Origin: Ga0077555 sp963761475
GTDB taxonomy: Bacteria; Pseudomonadota; Alphaproteobacteria; Rhizobiales; Hyphomicrobiaceae
Direction: 5' to 3'
Assembly: GCA_963761475.1 (NCBI GenBank)
Contig: CAVXGT010000012.1
Location: 62,001 to 126,000, forward strand
DNA length: 64,000 nucleotides
In this document: positions 25,393-34,368 of the stretch, in pieces
How the letters are laid out: every line of letters starts with the position of its first letter
Position numbering within the stretch: the first letter of the stretch is position 1
Made by a program: the position numbers and the translations under genes
The notes under the pieces: model-generated
Told to the model about the DNA's origin: nothing
What the model saw: the letters and a program-made list of their open reading frames with translations, nothing else
Databases searched by the model: none

Positions 25393-26010
25393 TTATTTAG
25401 GCTTCACCATCGGCAGCGACTTGCCGTCCTTGTCGACCACCGGGAACCCCGCCCGCATATAGGCGACGATCTGCCAGATCTCGTCCGGCTTCAACTTCGA
25501 CTTGAAAGCCGGCATCGCCGACTGGAACTGCTCGCCGCCTTCCGAGATCGACCACAGCAGATACTCGTCGACGGAGATCGGCCGGCGGACCATGAACGCC
25601 AACAGCGCTGGCGATGGCGAGAGCGCGTTTGCGGCGTCGCCATCACCAAGCCCATCCTTGCCGTGGCACGATGCGCAGTTTTGCGCATAGAGCTTGGCGC
25701 CCGCAGCCGTCGTCTCGGGGCTCGGCAGAACCGTCGATTTGGCGTTGTCATAATCCTTGGGAACGCCATAGTTCATGTAGGTCATGTGGCGCAGCATGCG
25801 CGTCATCATGCCCTTGGGCATGCGCCCGGGCCCCCACAACTCCCGCACCATCCAATCCGGCTGCCAGTAGTCGACGCCCGGCCGACTTTGCCCACCGCCC
25901 TGCGCCATCACACCAACCGCCGCAAGCCCCAGCACAACCGCGCCAAGACTCACCCGCCGCGAAAGTCGCGCCAGAAACGTGCCCGTTCCACTGCGTCCAC
26001 CAGCATCCAT
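25393..26010 (-). CDS. Membrane-anchored c-type cytochrome
   Basis: A 205-residue protein. An N-terminal hydrophobic segment (SLGAVVLGLAAVGVMAQ) acts as signal or anchor. One haem site, NCASCHGKDGLGDGDA, lies near residue 125, with candidate axial Met residues in QSAMPAF. The C-terminus ending PDEIWQIVAYMR is typical of class I cytochromes. Start ATG 26010 has AGGGG upstream. Possible electron carrier for a periplasmic dehydrogenase; no partner is visible nearby. Stop is close to the phr stop (convergent). Confidence 0.8.
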   Translation of the reverse strand: MDAGGRSGTGTFLARLSRRVSLGAVVLGLAAVGVMAQGGGQSRPGVDYWQPDWMVRELWGPGRMPKGMMTRMLRHMTYMNYGVPKDYDNAKSTVLPSPETTAAGAKLYAQNCASCHGKDGLGDGDAANALSPSPALLAFMVRRPISVDEYLLWSISEGGEQFQSAMPAFKSKLKPDEIWQIVAYMRAGFPVVDKDGKSLPMVKPK

Positions 26011-26032
26011 GACGATCCCCTTTCCTGGTGTG

Positions 26033-26338
26033 TCAGGCCGGGTATTGCGCCGGATCGACCCCACACAGTTCCAGATACTTGCGAATTTGCGCCACCTCTT
26101 CCTTCGGCAGGCTGTGATGCGCGTGACTGAAGGCCGCGGTATGGCCATTGAGCGTAACGCCGATCCGGTTGCCTGAGCGGTTGTCGACCTCGGCGCCGAG
26201 CTCTTCGAGCACATGCACCACGTCCTTGAAATCGATATTAGCGCTGACCGGATGGGCGAACAGCGACTGTAGAACCTTGCGATGACGGTGATTTACGGAA
26301 TTTGCCTTGGTTGTTGCTACCGATATCGCCGCCATCAT
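26033..26338 (-). CDS. HicA/YcfA-like small protein
   Basis: A 101-residue protein with VNHRHRKVLQSLFAHPVSANI, FKDVVHVLEELGAEV and RIGVTLNGHTAAFSHAH, matching a branch of the HicA (YcfA) double-stranded-RNA-binding-like fold that is often annotated as a toxin. The catalytic-type His is not in the usual HicA Gly-Ser-His context, and no HicB gene is adjacent, so a classical toxin-antitoxin pair is doubtful. It precedes the cytochrome c gene by 22 nt on the same strand. Confidence 0.55.
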   Translation of the reverse strand: MMAAISVATTKANSVNHRHRKVLQSLFAHPVSANIDFKDVVHVLEELGAEVDNRSGNRIGVTLNGHTAAFSHAHHSLPKEEVAQIRKYLELCGVDPAQYPA

Positions 26339-26501
26339 GCGATGCCTTTCTCGCCGGACAATTGAGCACGATCAAGGAACCACCGACACGGGCGCACGAC
26401 GCCACCTCACTGGTTGACGCCAGCCCCAAGCCCGGGTCAAGTCGCTGAATTCTCTCGCCGCCCCGCCATCCCGGCATAGGCCAAGATCCGGACGTCCCCG
26501 T

Positions 26502-27329
26502 ATGACCGCTATCGATTGGCCATCCCTTGCTGCGATGGCCACAGCACTGGCTGCTGCAGGCTTCGTTTCCGGCATGCTGGCGGGCCTGCTCGGCATCGGT
26601 GGCGGAGCCGTCGTCGTGATCACGCTCTACGAGGCGTTCCGCTGGGCGGGCGTCGACGATGCCGTCCGCATGCAGCTCGCCACCGGCACCGGCCTGGCCA
26701 TCATCGCCCCGACCACGCTGCGCTCGTTCATGGCGCACAAGGCCCGTGGAGTAGCCGACCTCGCCTTCGTCAAGCGCATGGCGCTGCCAGTCATCGCCGG
26801 TGTGGTCATCGGCTCGTTGCTGGTGCGCCAATCCGGCGGCGACCTCCTCAAATGGGTTTGGGTGGTGATGGGGACTGTTCTGGCGATCCGCATGTACGCC
26901 GGCCGCGACAACTGGCGGCTCGGCGACGACATCCCCAAGAGTTGCTTCGTCGAGCTTTATGGTGTGGCCATCGGCACCATCTCCGCCCTGATGAGCATCG
27001 GCGGTGGCGCCTACGTGGTCATCCTGATGACCCTCTACGGCAGCTCAATCCATCAGGCCGTCGCCACCTCGTCGGGCTTCGGCCCGCTGATCGCAATCCC
27101 CGGCATGCTCGGCTTTATCTGGGCGGGATGGGGCGCACCAGAACTGCCTGCCGGCGCACTCGGCTATGTGAGCCTCCTCGGCGCAGCGCTTGCCATACCC
27201 AGCGCCCTCCTCGCCGTCCCCATCGGCGCCCGCCTGTCCCACGGCCTCTCTCGGCGCCAGCTCGAGTTGAGCTTCGCAATCTTCATGACGTTCGTCGTGG
27301 CGCGATTCCTCGCAAGCCTTATGCTTTGA
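26502..27329 (+). CDS. TauE/SafE-family anion exporter
   Basis: A 275-residue inner-membrane protein with about eight hydrophobic segments in two pseudo-repeats, each opening with a glycine-rich loop: SGMLAGLLGIGGGAVVV and ALMSIGGGAYVVILMTLYG. TauE/SafE proteins export sulfite, sulfoacetate or related organic anions, or take up others. No sulfur gene is adjacent; the SsuD-like gene is 16 kb away. Confidence 0.85.
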   Translation: MTAIDWPSLAAMATALAAAGFVSGMLAGLLGIGGGAVVVITLYEAFRWAGVDDAVRMQLATGTGLAIIAPTTLRSFMAHKARGVADLAFVKRMALPVIAGVVIGSLLVRQSGGDLLKWVWVVMGTVLAIRMYAGRDNWRLGDDIPKSCFVELYGVAIGTISALMSIGGGAYVVILMTLYGSSIHQAVATSSGFGPLIAIPGMLGFIWAGWGAPELPAGALGYVSLLGAALAIPSALLAVPIGARLSHGLSRRQLELSFAIFMTFVVARFLASLML

Positions 27330-27381
27330 ACGCCTTCCCTTGCTCCCTCCCCTGAGCCATGAAAAACGACGTGAGGTCCCC

Positions 27382-28395
27382 ATGACATTCAAGGTTGGCG
27401 TCACCCGCGACCTGTTGCGCGCCGACGCTACACCCGCCTTCGATCCCGCCGCCTTCGACGAACTCAAGGCCAACGCGGCCATCACCTGGGAGTGGCTCCC
27501 CGCGCACATCGACGAGATCACGCCCGACATCGCCGCCACCTACGACGCACTGCACGTCAACCTGCCGCGCGTTACCGCCGCGTCGGTTGCCCGCGCCGAC
27601 TGCCGCCTCAAAATTATCGCCCGCAACGGCGTCGGCTACGACACCTGCGACATTCCCGCCCTGACGGCGCGCGGCATCGTCCTCACCAATACGCCCTTGG
27701 CCGTCCGCCGCCCAGTCGCCGTCGCCACCCTCACCATGATCTTCGCGCTCGCCGGCCGCCTCTTTAAGAAGAACCAGATCGTCCGCGAAGGCCGCTGGGA
27801 CGACCGCACCGCCTACATGGGCCAGGGCCTGACATCACGCACCTTGGGAGTGATCGGCGCCGGCTCCATCGGCCAGGAGATCCTGACCCTTGCCCGCCCA
27901 TTCTTTGGCCGCATGATCGCCACCGATCCCTTCGCAGACGCAACCCACCTCGCCAGCCTCGGCGCCACCCTCACTCCCCTCGAGAGCACCATGGCCGAGG
28001 CGGATTTCGTCGTCGTCGCCTGCCTACTTACGCCCGAGACCCACCACCTCATCGATGCCACCCAGCTCGCCCGCATGAAACCAACGGCCTACCTCATCAA
28101 CATGGCGCGCGGCCCCATCGTCGACGAGGCAGCCCTCGCCCAGGCGCTGGCAGCACAGCGCATCATGGGCGCCGGCCTCGACGTCACCGAGCACGAGCCG
28201 ATCGAGCCCACCAGTCCGCTGCTCGCCATGGACAACGTCATCATCACGCCGCATGCACTTTGCTGGACGGATGAGTGCTTCCGCGACATCGCCGCAACCG
28301 CGCTTAGATCCATCACCGATGTGAGCCTCGGACGCCGACCAGACCATGTCGTCAACTCCGAGGTCTACGACAGCCTCACGCGGAGCCGCACATGA
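27382..28395 (+). CDS. D-2-hydroxyacid dehydrogenase
   Basis: NAD(P)-dependent D-isomer-specific 2-hydroxyacid dehydrogenase, 337 aa. The dinucleotide loop is GVIGAGSIGQEI, followed by an acidic residue in ATDPFAD, which favours NAD. The catalytic Arg is in NMARGPIVDE, Glu in DVTEHEP and His in TPHALCW. Glyoxylate/hydroxypyruvate reductase or phosphoglycerate-dehydrogenase-like roles are possible. ATG 27382 has GTGAGG upstream. Its stop overlaps the rlmB start (ATGA). Confidence 0.85.
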   Translation: MTFKVGVTRDLLRADATPAFDPAAFDELKANAAITWEWLPAHIDEITPDIAATYDALHVNLPRVTAASVARADCRLKIIARNGVGYDTCDIPALTARGIVLTNTPLAVRRPVAVATLTMIFALAGRLFKKNQIVREGRWDDRTAYMGQGLTSRTLGVIGAGSIGQEILTLARPFFGRMIATDPFADATHLASLGATLTPLESTMAEADFVVVACLLTPETHHLIDATQLARMKPTAYLINMARGPIVDEAALAQALAAQRIMGAGLDVTEHEPIEPTSPLLAMDNVIITPHALCWTDECFRDIAATALRSITDVSLGRRPDHVVNSEVYDSLTRSRT

Positions 28396-29230
28396 AACCA
28401 CCACACCGAGACGCGCCCACCGGCCGTCGTCACGAAGCCCGTCGCTCCGACATGGCCCGCCGTTCTCCCCCTTCCCAGCGAGAGGGCCAAGCGACCGCTG
28501 GCGGCGACGACAGGCTATTCATCTATGGCATTCACGCTGTCGCAGCCGTCCTCGCCAATCCCCGCCGCCAGATCGAGCGCATACTCCTCACCGAGAATGC
28601 CGAACAGCGCCTTGCCGCAGCCTTGGCCGAGCGCGCCATGCCAGCAACGCGAGCCTCCCCCCGTGACCTCGACAAGCTCCTGGGCCCCGACACCGTCCAT
28701 CAGGGAGCACTCGTCGAGACCCACTTCCTCGAAGAGCCGACGCTTGCCGAGTTGTGCGCACGGACCCGGCCAGGCCACCCGCTTCTCGTCCTCGACCAGG
28801 TCACCGATCCCCATAACGTCGGTGCCATCCTGCGCTCAGGCGCCGTCTTCGGCGCGACCGGCCTGATCATGACGCGCCGTCATTCCCCCCACTCACAGGC
28901 GCCCTCGCTAAGACGGCTTCCGGTGCCCTCGAGGCCGTTCCCGTCGCTTTCGTACCGAACCTCGCCCGTGCTCTTGCCGAAATCGCCGAACACGACATCA
29001 CCCGCCTCGGCCTCGACGGCGAAGGGACGAGCTCGATCGATGCGATCAACCTTGACTGCCCCGTCGCGCTGATCATGGGATCGGAGGGCAGCGGCCTGCG
29101 CCGCCTCACGCGCGAGCACTGCGACGCACTGGTGCGTATCGGAGCCAAAGGCGGGCTCGCCAGCCTCAACGTTTCGAACGCCGCGGCCGTCGCCCTCTAT
29201 GTCGCGAGCCGTTCCAGCGCATCTGACTGA
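28392..29230 (+). CDS. rlmB: 23S rRNA (guanosine-2'-O-)-methyltransferase RlmB, frameshifted
   Basis: SpoU/TrmH-family 2'-O-methyltransferase. The substrate-binding domain (FIYGIHAVAAVLANP) and the SPOUT domain start (LVLDQVTDPHNVGAILRSG) are in frame. After MTRRHSP a run of six C (28885-28890) appears one base short: adding one gives PLTGALAKTASGALEAVPV, then VALIMGSEGSGLRRLT and the knot motif LASLNVSNAAAVALY, stop at 29228-29230. The corrected length of about 279 aa is normal. It modifies G2251 in the ribosomal P loop. Start overlaps the preceding gene by 4 nt. Confidence 0.88.
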
Positions 29231-29265
29231 GGTCAACCAGTCTGTTTGCCGGCGACGCATGCGAA

Positions 29266-29294
29266 GGGGGCCCGCCATCGACTGGCAGGCCCCC
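29266..29294. terminator. GC-rich hairpin between convergent genes
   Basis: GGGGGCC (29266-29272) pairs with GGCCCCC (29288-29294), extended inside by GCCA/TGGC. There is no T-tract, so it is either a weak terminator or a simple stem. It lies between rlmB and the small secreted protein gene. Confidence 0.5.
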
Positions 29295-29324
29295 TGATTG
29301 AACCCCGACGCTGACGCGTTGAGA

Positions 29325-29621
29325 TCAGTCGCAGTACGTCGGGCGGTGGCACCGCACCTTGTCGCGGCAGACATACTCGCCATAGCGATTGTAGTGGCAG
29401 CGTTCGCCGACGACACGGCAGATCCGGCGACCCTCGTAGCAGCGGCCACGATTGTGCTCGCGCGAGTGCGCGTAGGCGCCCAGCAAGCCGAGCCCGATGA
29501 TCGTGCCAGCGACGACGCCGGCCGTCCGGCCGCCACGCGCTTCAGCGTTGGTTGCCCCGGTCACAGTCGTCGCTGCGAGCAGCGTCGCAGCAATAGCAGC
29601 GTGTGTGATGGTCTTCAGCAT
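29325..29621 (-). CDS. Small secreted Cys-rich protein
   Basis: A 98-residue protein with a signal peptide (AAIAATLLAATTVTGATNA) and a glycine-rich hydrophobic segment (AGVVAGTIIGLGLLGAYA). The C-terminal ~45 residues hold six Cys among Arg/His/Tyr (RCYEGRRICRVVGERC, YVCRDKVRC, YCD). The cysteine spacing suggests disulfides in the periplasm or outside. Family not recognised beyond a general resemblance to short alphaproteobacterial envelope proteins. ATG 29621 has GGAG upstream; a GTG three codons earlier is possible. Confidence 0.65.
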   Translation of the reverse strand: MLKTITHAAIAATLLAATTVTGATNAEARGGRTAGVVAGTIIGLGLLGAYAHSREHNRGRCYEGRRICRVVGERCHYNRYGEYVCRDKVRCHRPTYCD

Positions 29622-29831
29622 GGCTCTCACTCCATGGCCCGCCGCGATTTCGCGGCATCAGGTTAATCCGTATCCCGCCGGCACCCGCCAGCCCTGGGGA
29701 ATATTCGATCTTATCCGGGCGCCAGCCTGAATGTTTGCTGAACAACACCAATAAGGCCGCCCTATGGCGCTTGCAGTGCCAAAACCTGCGACCGGCACGA
29801 ACAATCGTACGCGCCAGCCCCCGGTCCGACT

Positions 29832-30221
29832 TTACCAATGCCAGCGATGATGCCGGCCGTGGTGTTCTTTATGCCACTTTGAATGATTCCAAGTCCGAGG
29901 ATACCCCCAGCTCTTGTAGTAGCGCGGCGGTTTGGAGTTCCAGCTATTGAGATGCGCCCGCTTGCGCGCCTTCACGTATGCGGCAGGCGCCCAATACTTC
30001 GAGCCGTAATAGGGGTAATACCCGCGCGGGCTATAACGGTAGGCGTAGGGGTCCACTTTGTAGTGATGCACATAGCGCGGGTAATAGACGTGATGATCGA
30101 TATGCCGCGCCTTGCCGCCATGATCATCGCTGCGCGAACCGAACGCTGCCGAGGGAGCGGCCGAGATGAACACAAGCGCGAGGCTCGCAATGGCCGCAGC
30201 AAGAAAATGTTTCAGTCGCAT
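29832..30221 (-). CDS. Secreted Tyr/His/Trp-rich small protein
   Basis: A 129-residue protein. The first ~25 residues are a signal peptide (HFLAAAIASLALVFISAAPSAA). The mature part is low complexity, rich in Tyr, His, Trp, Lys and Arg (HHVYYPRYVHHYK, HKEHHGRHHRWHW). The His-rich tail could bind metal. GGGAGGAG precedes ATG 30221, so expression is likely. No domain recognised. Confidence 0.65.
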   Translation of the reverse strand: MRLKHFLAAAIASLALVFISAAPSAAFGSRSDDHGGKARHIDHHVYYPRYVHHYKVDPYAYRYSPRGYYPYYGSKYWAPAAYVKARKRAHLNSWNSKPPRYYKSWGYPRTWNHSKWHKEHHGRHHRWHW

Positions 30222-30457
30222 GGGTGGTGGCTCCTCCCGACAAACCCGATTTCACGCCCGAACTCAGGGCCTAGTTTCGAGGAAGCCTCAAAATACCTAA
30301 CGCTCCCTTAATTTTATCTAAGCAATTGCCAACATGGTGAGCAGAACCGCACACGATTTAATCGAATACTCATAGTCTTGGCCTTTCTATAGGGATCCGG
30401 GACCGGACCCTGTCCAGCTCCGGTCGTTCAGATCCCAGCCTTCCTAAGCAGACCCGA

Positions 30458-32989
30458 GTGCGGCGCGTGGATAAAAACATCCCAGACGAACAAGACCGGC
30501 CGGAGTTCTCGGGCAACGAGCAACTCGACCAGGTGCTCGTCCATTTGCGCGAGGTCAAGGAGCGCCGCCAGCGCGAGGCCGAGCGCCGCGAGCGCCGGGC
30601 CGAGGAAGCACGCCTCAGGGATCTCGAAGAGAACGGCGTTGCCCCCGAGATCGACACATTCCTGATGCGCGAAATGGTGGGCGAGCCCGCCACGATCGGC
30701 AATGAGCGCCTTCGCCTCGAACTGGGCGCGACAGACACGGCCCCCGTGCGTCCCAATTCTGCAGACCAACGTCCGCCGGAGCCCGTAACCAAGCCAATCG
30801 CTGCAGGCAGCGAAGCCAATCCCGCCTCCCCGCCAGTCGATCCAGCAAACCCCACCGCTGCCCTGCGCGCTCGCATCAACGATTTCGCCGCTCGCGCACC
30901 CCGATCGGGTCGCATCACAGCCTCAACACCAGCTCAATCCGCGTCCTCGACGCCGGCACCGGCAGCCCCACCGCCCGAGGCCCGCGCGACCGCATCCACC
31001 CCTCGGCCAACGCCAGCCAGTACACAGCAGCAGGCCCGCGCCACAGCGCCGGCCTCGCCCCCGCACGAGCCCCCACCCACGCCTGCGCCACGGTCCAGGC
31101 CCGCTGCCGCCGACCGCGCCCCGCCGCAAGCGCCAAGCGTCACGCCCCGTCAGCGCGCCACCAGCTCCGAACAGACGCGCGCCCCGCGGGCGCCGGCACC
31201 AAAATCTACTGCTCTCGGTGCGCAACCGGCTGCACAGCCGCGACCGATCGGTGTGGGCGGCGAGCTGTGGCAAGCCATCATCGCCAACAAGCCGGCCTTC
31301 CGTGCCATGGCCCGCTTCAGCTTCACCGCCAACATCCTGATGCTGGCTGGCCCCCTCTTCATGCTGCAGGTCTATGACCGCGTGCTCACCTCGGGCTCGA
31401 TGCCGACGCTCGTCGCCCTGTCGCTGCTCACGGCCGCCATCTACGTCGTCATCGGCATGCTCGACATGGTGCGCTCGCGCGTCATCGTCCGCGTTGGCGT
31501 GGAGCTCGACCGCAACATCGCCGAGCGTGTCTTCGCCGCCAGCGTCGAGCGCAGCATCGCCAAGCCCGGCACAGCCATGCCCGCGCTCCGCGAGCTCGAC
31601 CAACTCCGGCAGTTCATCGCCGGCCCCGGCCCCTTGACAGCCTTCGACGCCCCGTGGACGCCCGTCTATCTGCTGGTCATCTTCCTCACCCATTGGGCCC
31701 TCGGCATCGCCGCCACCGTCGGCGGCATCGCCCTGATCCTGATCGCGTGGCAGAGCGAGCGCCGTTCCCGCACGCCCTTGCTTGAGGCCAGCAAGGCGGC
31801 CGTGAAAAGCCTCGAACTCGCCGACAGCGGCCAGCGCAACGCTGAATCCATCAAAGCCATGGGCATGCTGCCCGCCTACCTTGAACGCTGGCAGCGCGCC
31901 AATTCCGACACCCAGGCCTGGCAGGTCCTCGCCTCCGACCGCCTCTCCTCGATGTCCTCGCTCTCCAAGGCGCTGCGCCTGCTGCTGCAATCGCTGATGC
32001 TCGCCATCGGCGCAGCCCTCGCCATCAAGGGCGAGATTTCGGCTGGCGCCATCATCGCCGGCACCATCATCTTTGGGCGCGCCATGGCCCCGGTCGAGCA
32101 GGCGGTCACCCATTGGCGCAGCTTCGTCAAAGCCCGCGAAATCTTCGACAAGCTGGAAGAGCTACTCAAAACCCATCCCGAGCCCCAGCGCCGCACCAGC
32201 CTGCCGAGCCCGCTTGGCCAACTCGAGGTCCGCAATCTCCGCGTGGCCGCTCCCGACATGCGCCAGCTCATTCTTTCTGGCCTCTCCTTCGCGGTCGAGC
32301 CGGGCCAGGTGCTGGCCGTCATCGGCCCGAGTGCATCGGGCAAATCGACCCTCGTCCGCGCCCTCGTCGGATTGTGGCCCTCCGTCGGTGGCGAGATCCG
32401 CCTCGACGGCGCCCGCCTCGATCAATGGAACGCCGACGAGCTCGGCCGCAACATCGGCTATCTCCCCCAGTCCGTCGATCTCTTCGCCGGCACCGTCGCC
32501 GAGAACATTTCCCGCTTCAGTCCCGGCGCCAGCGACGAGGACGTCACCGAAGCGGCCCGCGCCGCTCACGCCCATGACCTGATCATGGCCCTGCCTCAAG
32601 GCTACGACACCCAGCTTGGCGCCTTCGGTGCCCACCTTTCCGCAGGCCAGCGCCAGCGCATCGGATTAGCCCGCGCGCTCTACGCCAATCCAGCCCTCGT
32701 TGTCCTCGATGAGCCCAACGCCAACCTCGATCGCCTCGGCGACGAGGCCCTTGCTGCCGCCATAGACGGCATGCGCGCACGCGGCCAGACCGTGATCCTC
32801 GTTTCCCATCGCGTCCAGGCCATCGGCAAGGCCGACCTGCTGCTCTACATCGAGAGCGGCCAGCAGCGCGCCTTCGGTCCGCGCGAGAAGGTCCTCGCCC
32901 TGCTTCGCCAGCAACCGGCCCCCGGCGCTGCCGCGCCAGGCACGGCGGCGCCGGCAAACCAGTCACGCCGCCCGAACCGAACAGCATGA
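30458..32989 (+). CDS. Type I secretion ABC transporter (PrtD/LapB-like) with long N-terminal extension
   Basis: The inner-membrane ATPase/permease of a type I secretion system. Residues 1-265 are a non-standard cytosolic extension: a charged helix (EVKERRQREAERRERRAEEA) then a Pro/Ala/Thr-rich linker. The membrane domain spans about 275-570, with FMLQVYDRVLTSGSMPTLV, a PrtD-type signature. In the ATPase, Walker A GPSASGKST is near 623-631, the signature LSAGQRQRIGLARAL and Walker B LVVLDEPNANLD follow, and the switch His is in LVSHR. No C39 peptidase domain. GTG 30458 is a tentative start; GTG 30467 is close. Stop overlaps the adaptor gene by 4 nt. Confidence 0.88.
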   Translation: MRRVDKNIPDEQDRPEFSGNEQLDQVLVHLREVKERRQREAERRERRAEEARLRDLEENGVAPEIDTFLMREMVGEPATIGNERLRLELGATDTAPVRPNSADQRPPEPVTKPIAAGSEANPASPPVDPANPTAALRARINDFAARAPRSGRITASTPAQSASSTPAPAAPPPEARATASTPRPTPASTQQQARATAPASPPHEPPPTPAPRSRPAAADRAPPQAPSVTPRQRATSSEQTRAPRAPAPKSTALGAQPAAQPRPIGVGGELWQAIIANKPAFRAMARFSFTANILMLAGPLFMLQVYDRVLTSGSMPTLVALSLLTAAIYVVIGMLDMVRSRVIVRVGVELDRNIAERVFAASVERSIAKPGTAMPALRELDQLRQFIAGPGPLTAFDAPWTPVYLLVIFLTHWALGIAATVGGIALILIAWQSERRSRTPLLEASKAAVKSLELADSGQRNAESIKAMGMLPAYLERWQRANSDTQAWQVLASDRLSSMSSLSKALRLLLQSLMLAIGAALAIKGEISAGAIIAGTIIFGRAMAPVEQAVTHWRSFVKAREIFDKLEELLKTHPEPQRRTSLPSPLGQLEVRNLRVAAPDMRQLILSGLSFAVEPGQVLAVIGPSASGKSTLVRALVGLWPSVGGEIRLDGARLDQWNADELGRNIGYLPQSVDLFAGTVAENISRFSPGASDEDVTEAARAAHAHDLIMALPQGYDTQLGAFGAHLSAGQRQRIGLARALYANPALVVLDEPNANLDRLGDEALAAAIDGMRARGQTVILVSHRVQAIGKADLLLYIESGQQRAFGPREKVLALLRQQPAPGAAAPGTAAPANQSRRPNRTA

Positions 32990-34329
32990 CGGAAAACACG
33001 ATGTTGAAGAGGTTGACCGCCCAGCTCGCAACCGGCGACGACGCCGACCACCACGCCACAATGCCGTGGATCAGGCAGGGAAATCGCGTTCTGCTCGCGC
33101 TCGTTGGCTCCCTCGTCGTGTTCGGCTTCGTGTCGATCAACGGCGCCGTCGTCGCACCCGGCGTCATCAACGTCGAGAACAACTACAAGACCGTCCAACA
33201 CCTTGACGGCGGCATCGTCACCAAGATTCTCGTGCGTAACGGCGACCGTGTCGGTGAAGGCGATCTCATCGTCAAGCTGGATGACACTGCCGCCCGCGCC
33301 AACTTCTCCGCCATCAACGCCCGCGCACGCGACCTCATCATGCAGCAGGCCCGTCTCGAGGCCGAGCGCGACCGCAAGACCGACGTCACTCTCCCCCCCG
33401 AGATCGCCGCCAGCGCCAACGACGCTGCCACCCGGCAGATCATCGAAGCCCAGCGCGCCCTCTTCAGGGCCCGCACCCAGAGCCACACCGGCCAGATCGC
33501 AGTCCTGACCCAGCGTCACGTCCAACTCATGGAGGAGCGCAAGTCTGCCATCCTCCAGCTCGCAAGCCGGCAGAAGGAGGCAGCCCTCAACAAGCAGGAG
33601 CTCGACAGCCTCCGCCCGTTGCGCGCCAAAGGCTACGTCAACCAGGCGCGCATCCTGCCGATCGAGCGCGACAGCGTCCGCCTCGAAGGCGAAGTGGGTC
33701 GCCTCAGAGCCGAGCTTGCCAAGGTCGAAAGCGCACTCGCCGAGGCCGAGCTCAAGATCCGCCAGTCTGAGAAGGACCTCACGCAACAGATCGTCGACGA
33801 ATTGCGCAAGGTGCAAGCGCAGGCAGCCGAGGTCCTCGAGCAGCGCACCGCTCTTGCCGACAAGCTCCAGCGCACCGAGATCCGCAGCCCCCGCGCGGGC
33901 CGCATCAATGCCCTCGCCGTCCACACCATCGGAGGCGTCGTGGCACCCGGCGGCACCGTCATGCAGGTCGTACCGGAAGGCGAACGCCTCGTAGTCGACG
34001 CCCAATTGCCCCCCGTCGAGATCGACAAGGTGCGCAAAGGCCAACCCGCCCACGTACGGTTCCCCGCCTTCAACGCCAAGACCACGCCACGCCTCGCCGC
34101 AAGCGTGCTCTCCATCTCTCCCGCCCAAGTCACCGATACGCAGGGTCGCAGCTATTTCATGGTTCAGGTCGCGCTTGCCGAAGGCGAACTGGCCCGCCTC
34201 GGCGTAGGACATCAGCTCGTCCCAGGCATGCCCGCCGAGGTCTTCATCGAGACCGACAGCCGCACCATCCTCAGCTACTTCGTGAAGCCGCTGAGCGACA
34301 TACTCGCCCGAACCTTCCGCGAAAGCTGA
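32986..34329 (+). CDS. HlyD-family type I secretion membrane-fusion protein
   Basis: The periplasmic adaptor partner of the preceding ABC protein, 447 aa. One membrane anchor (RVLLALVGSLVVFGFVSI) near residues 34-51 is followed by a biotinyl-lipoyl half VQHLDGGIVTKILVRNGDRV, a long coiled coil (about 105-300), the second lipoyl half IRSPRAGRINALAVHTIGGVV, and a beta domain ending GMPAEVFIETDSRTILSYFV, a HlyD/PrtE signature. Start ATG overlaps the ABC stop (ATGA). No TolC-type outer-membrane gene or RTX substrate is in this window. Confidence 0.9.
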   Translation: MTENTMLKRLTAQLATGDDADHHATMPWIRQGNRVLLALVGSLVVFGFVSINGAVVAPGVINVENNYKTVQHLDGGIVTKILVRNGDRVGEGDLIVKLDDTAARANFSAINARARDLIMQQARLEAERDRKTDVTLPPEIAASANDAATRQIIEAQRALFRARTQSHTGQIAVLTQRHVQLMEERKSAILQLASRQKEAALNKQELDSLRPLRAKGYVNQARILPIERDSVRLEGEVGRLRAELAKVESALAEAELKIRQSEKDLTQQIVDELRKVQAQAAEVLEQRTALADKLQRTEIRSPRAGRINALAVHTIGGVVAPGGTVMQVVPEGERLVVDAQLPPVEIDKVRKGQPAHVRFPAFNAKTTPRLAASVLSISPAQVTDTQGRSYFMVQVALAEGELARLGVGHQLVPGMPAEVFIETDSRTILSYFVKPLSDILARTFRES

Positions 34330-34368
34330 GGCCTGGCGCGATCCCTGCCCTGCAAGTCTCTCCTGACT

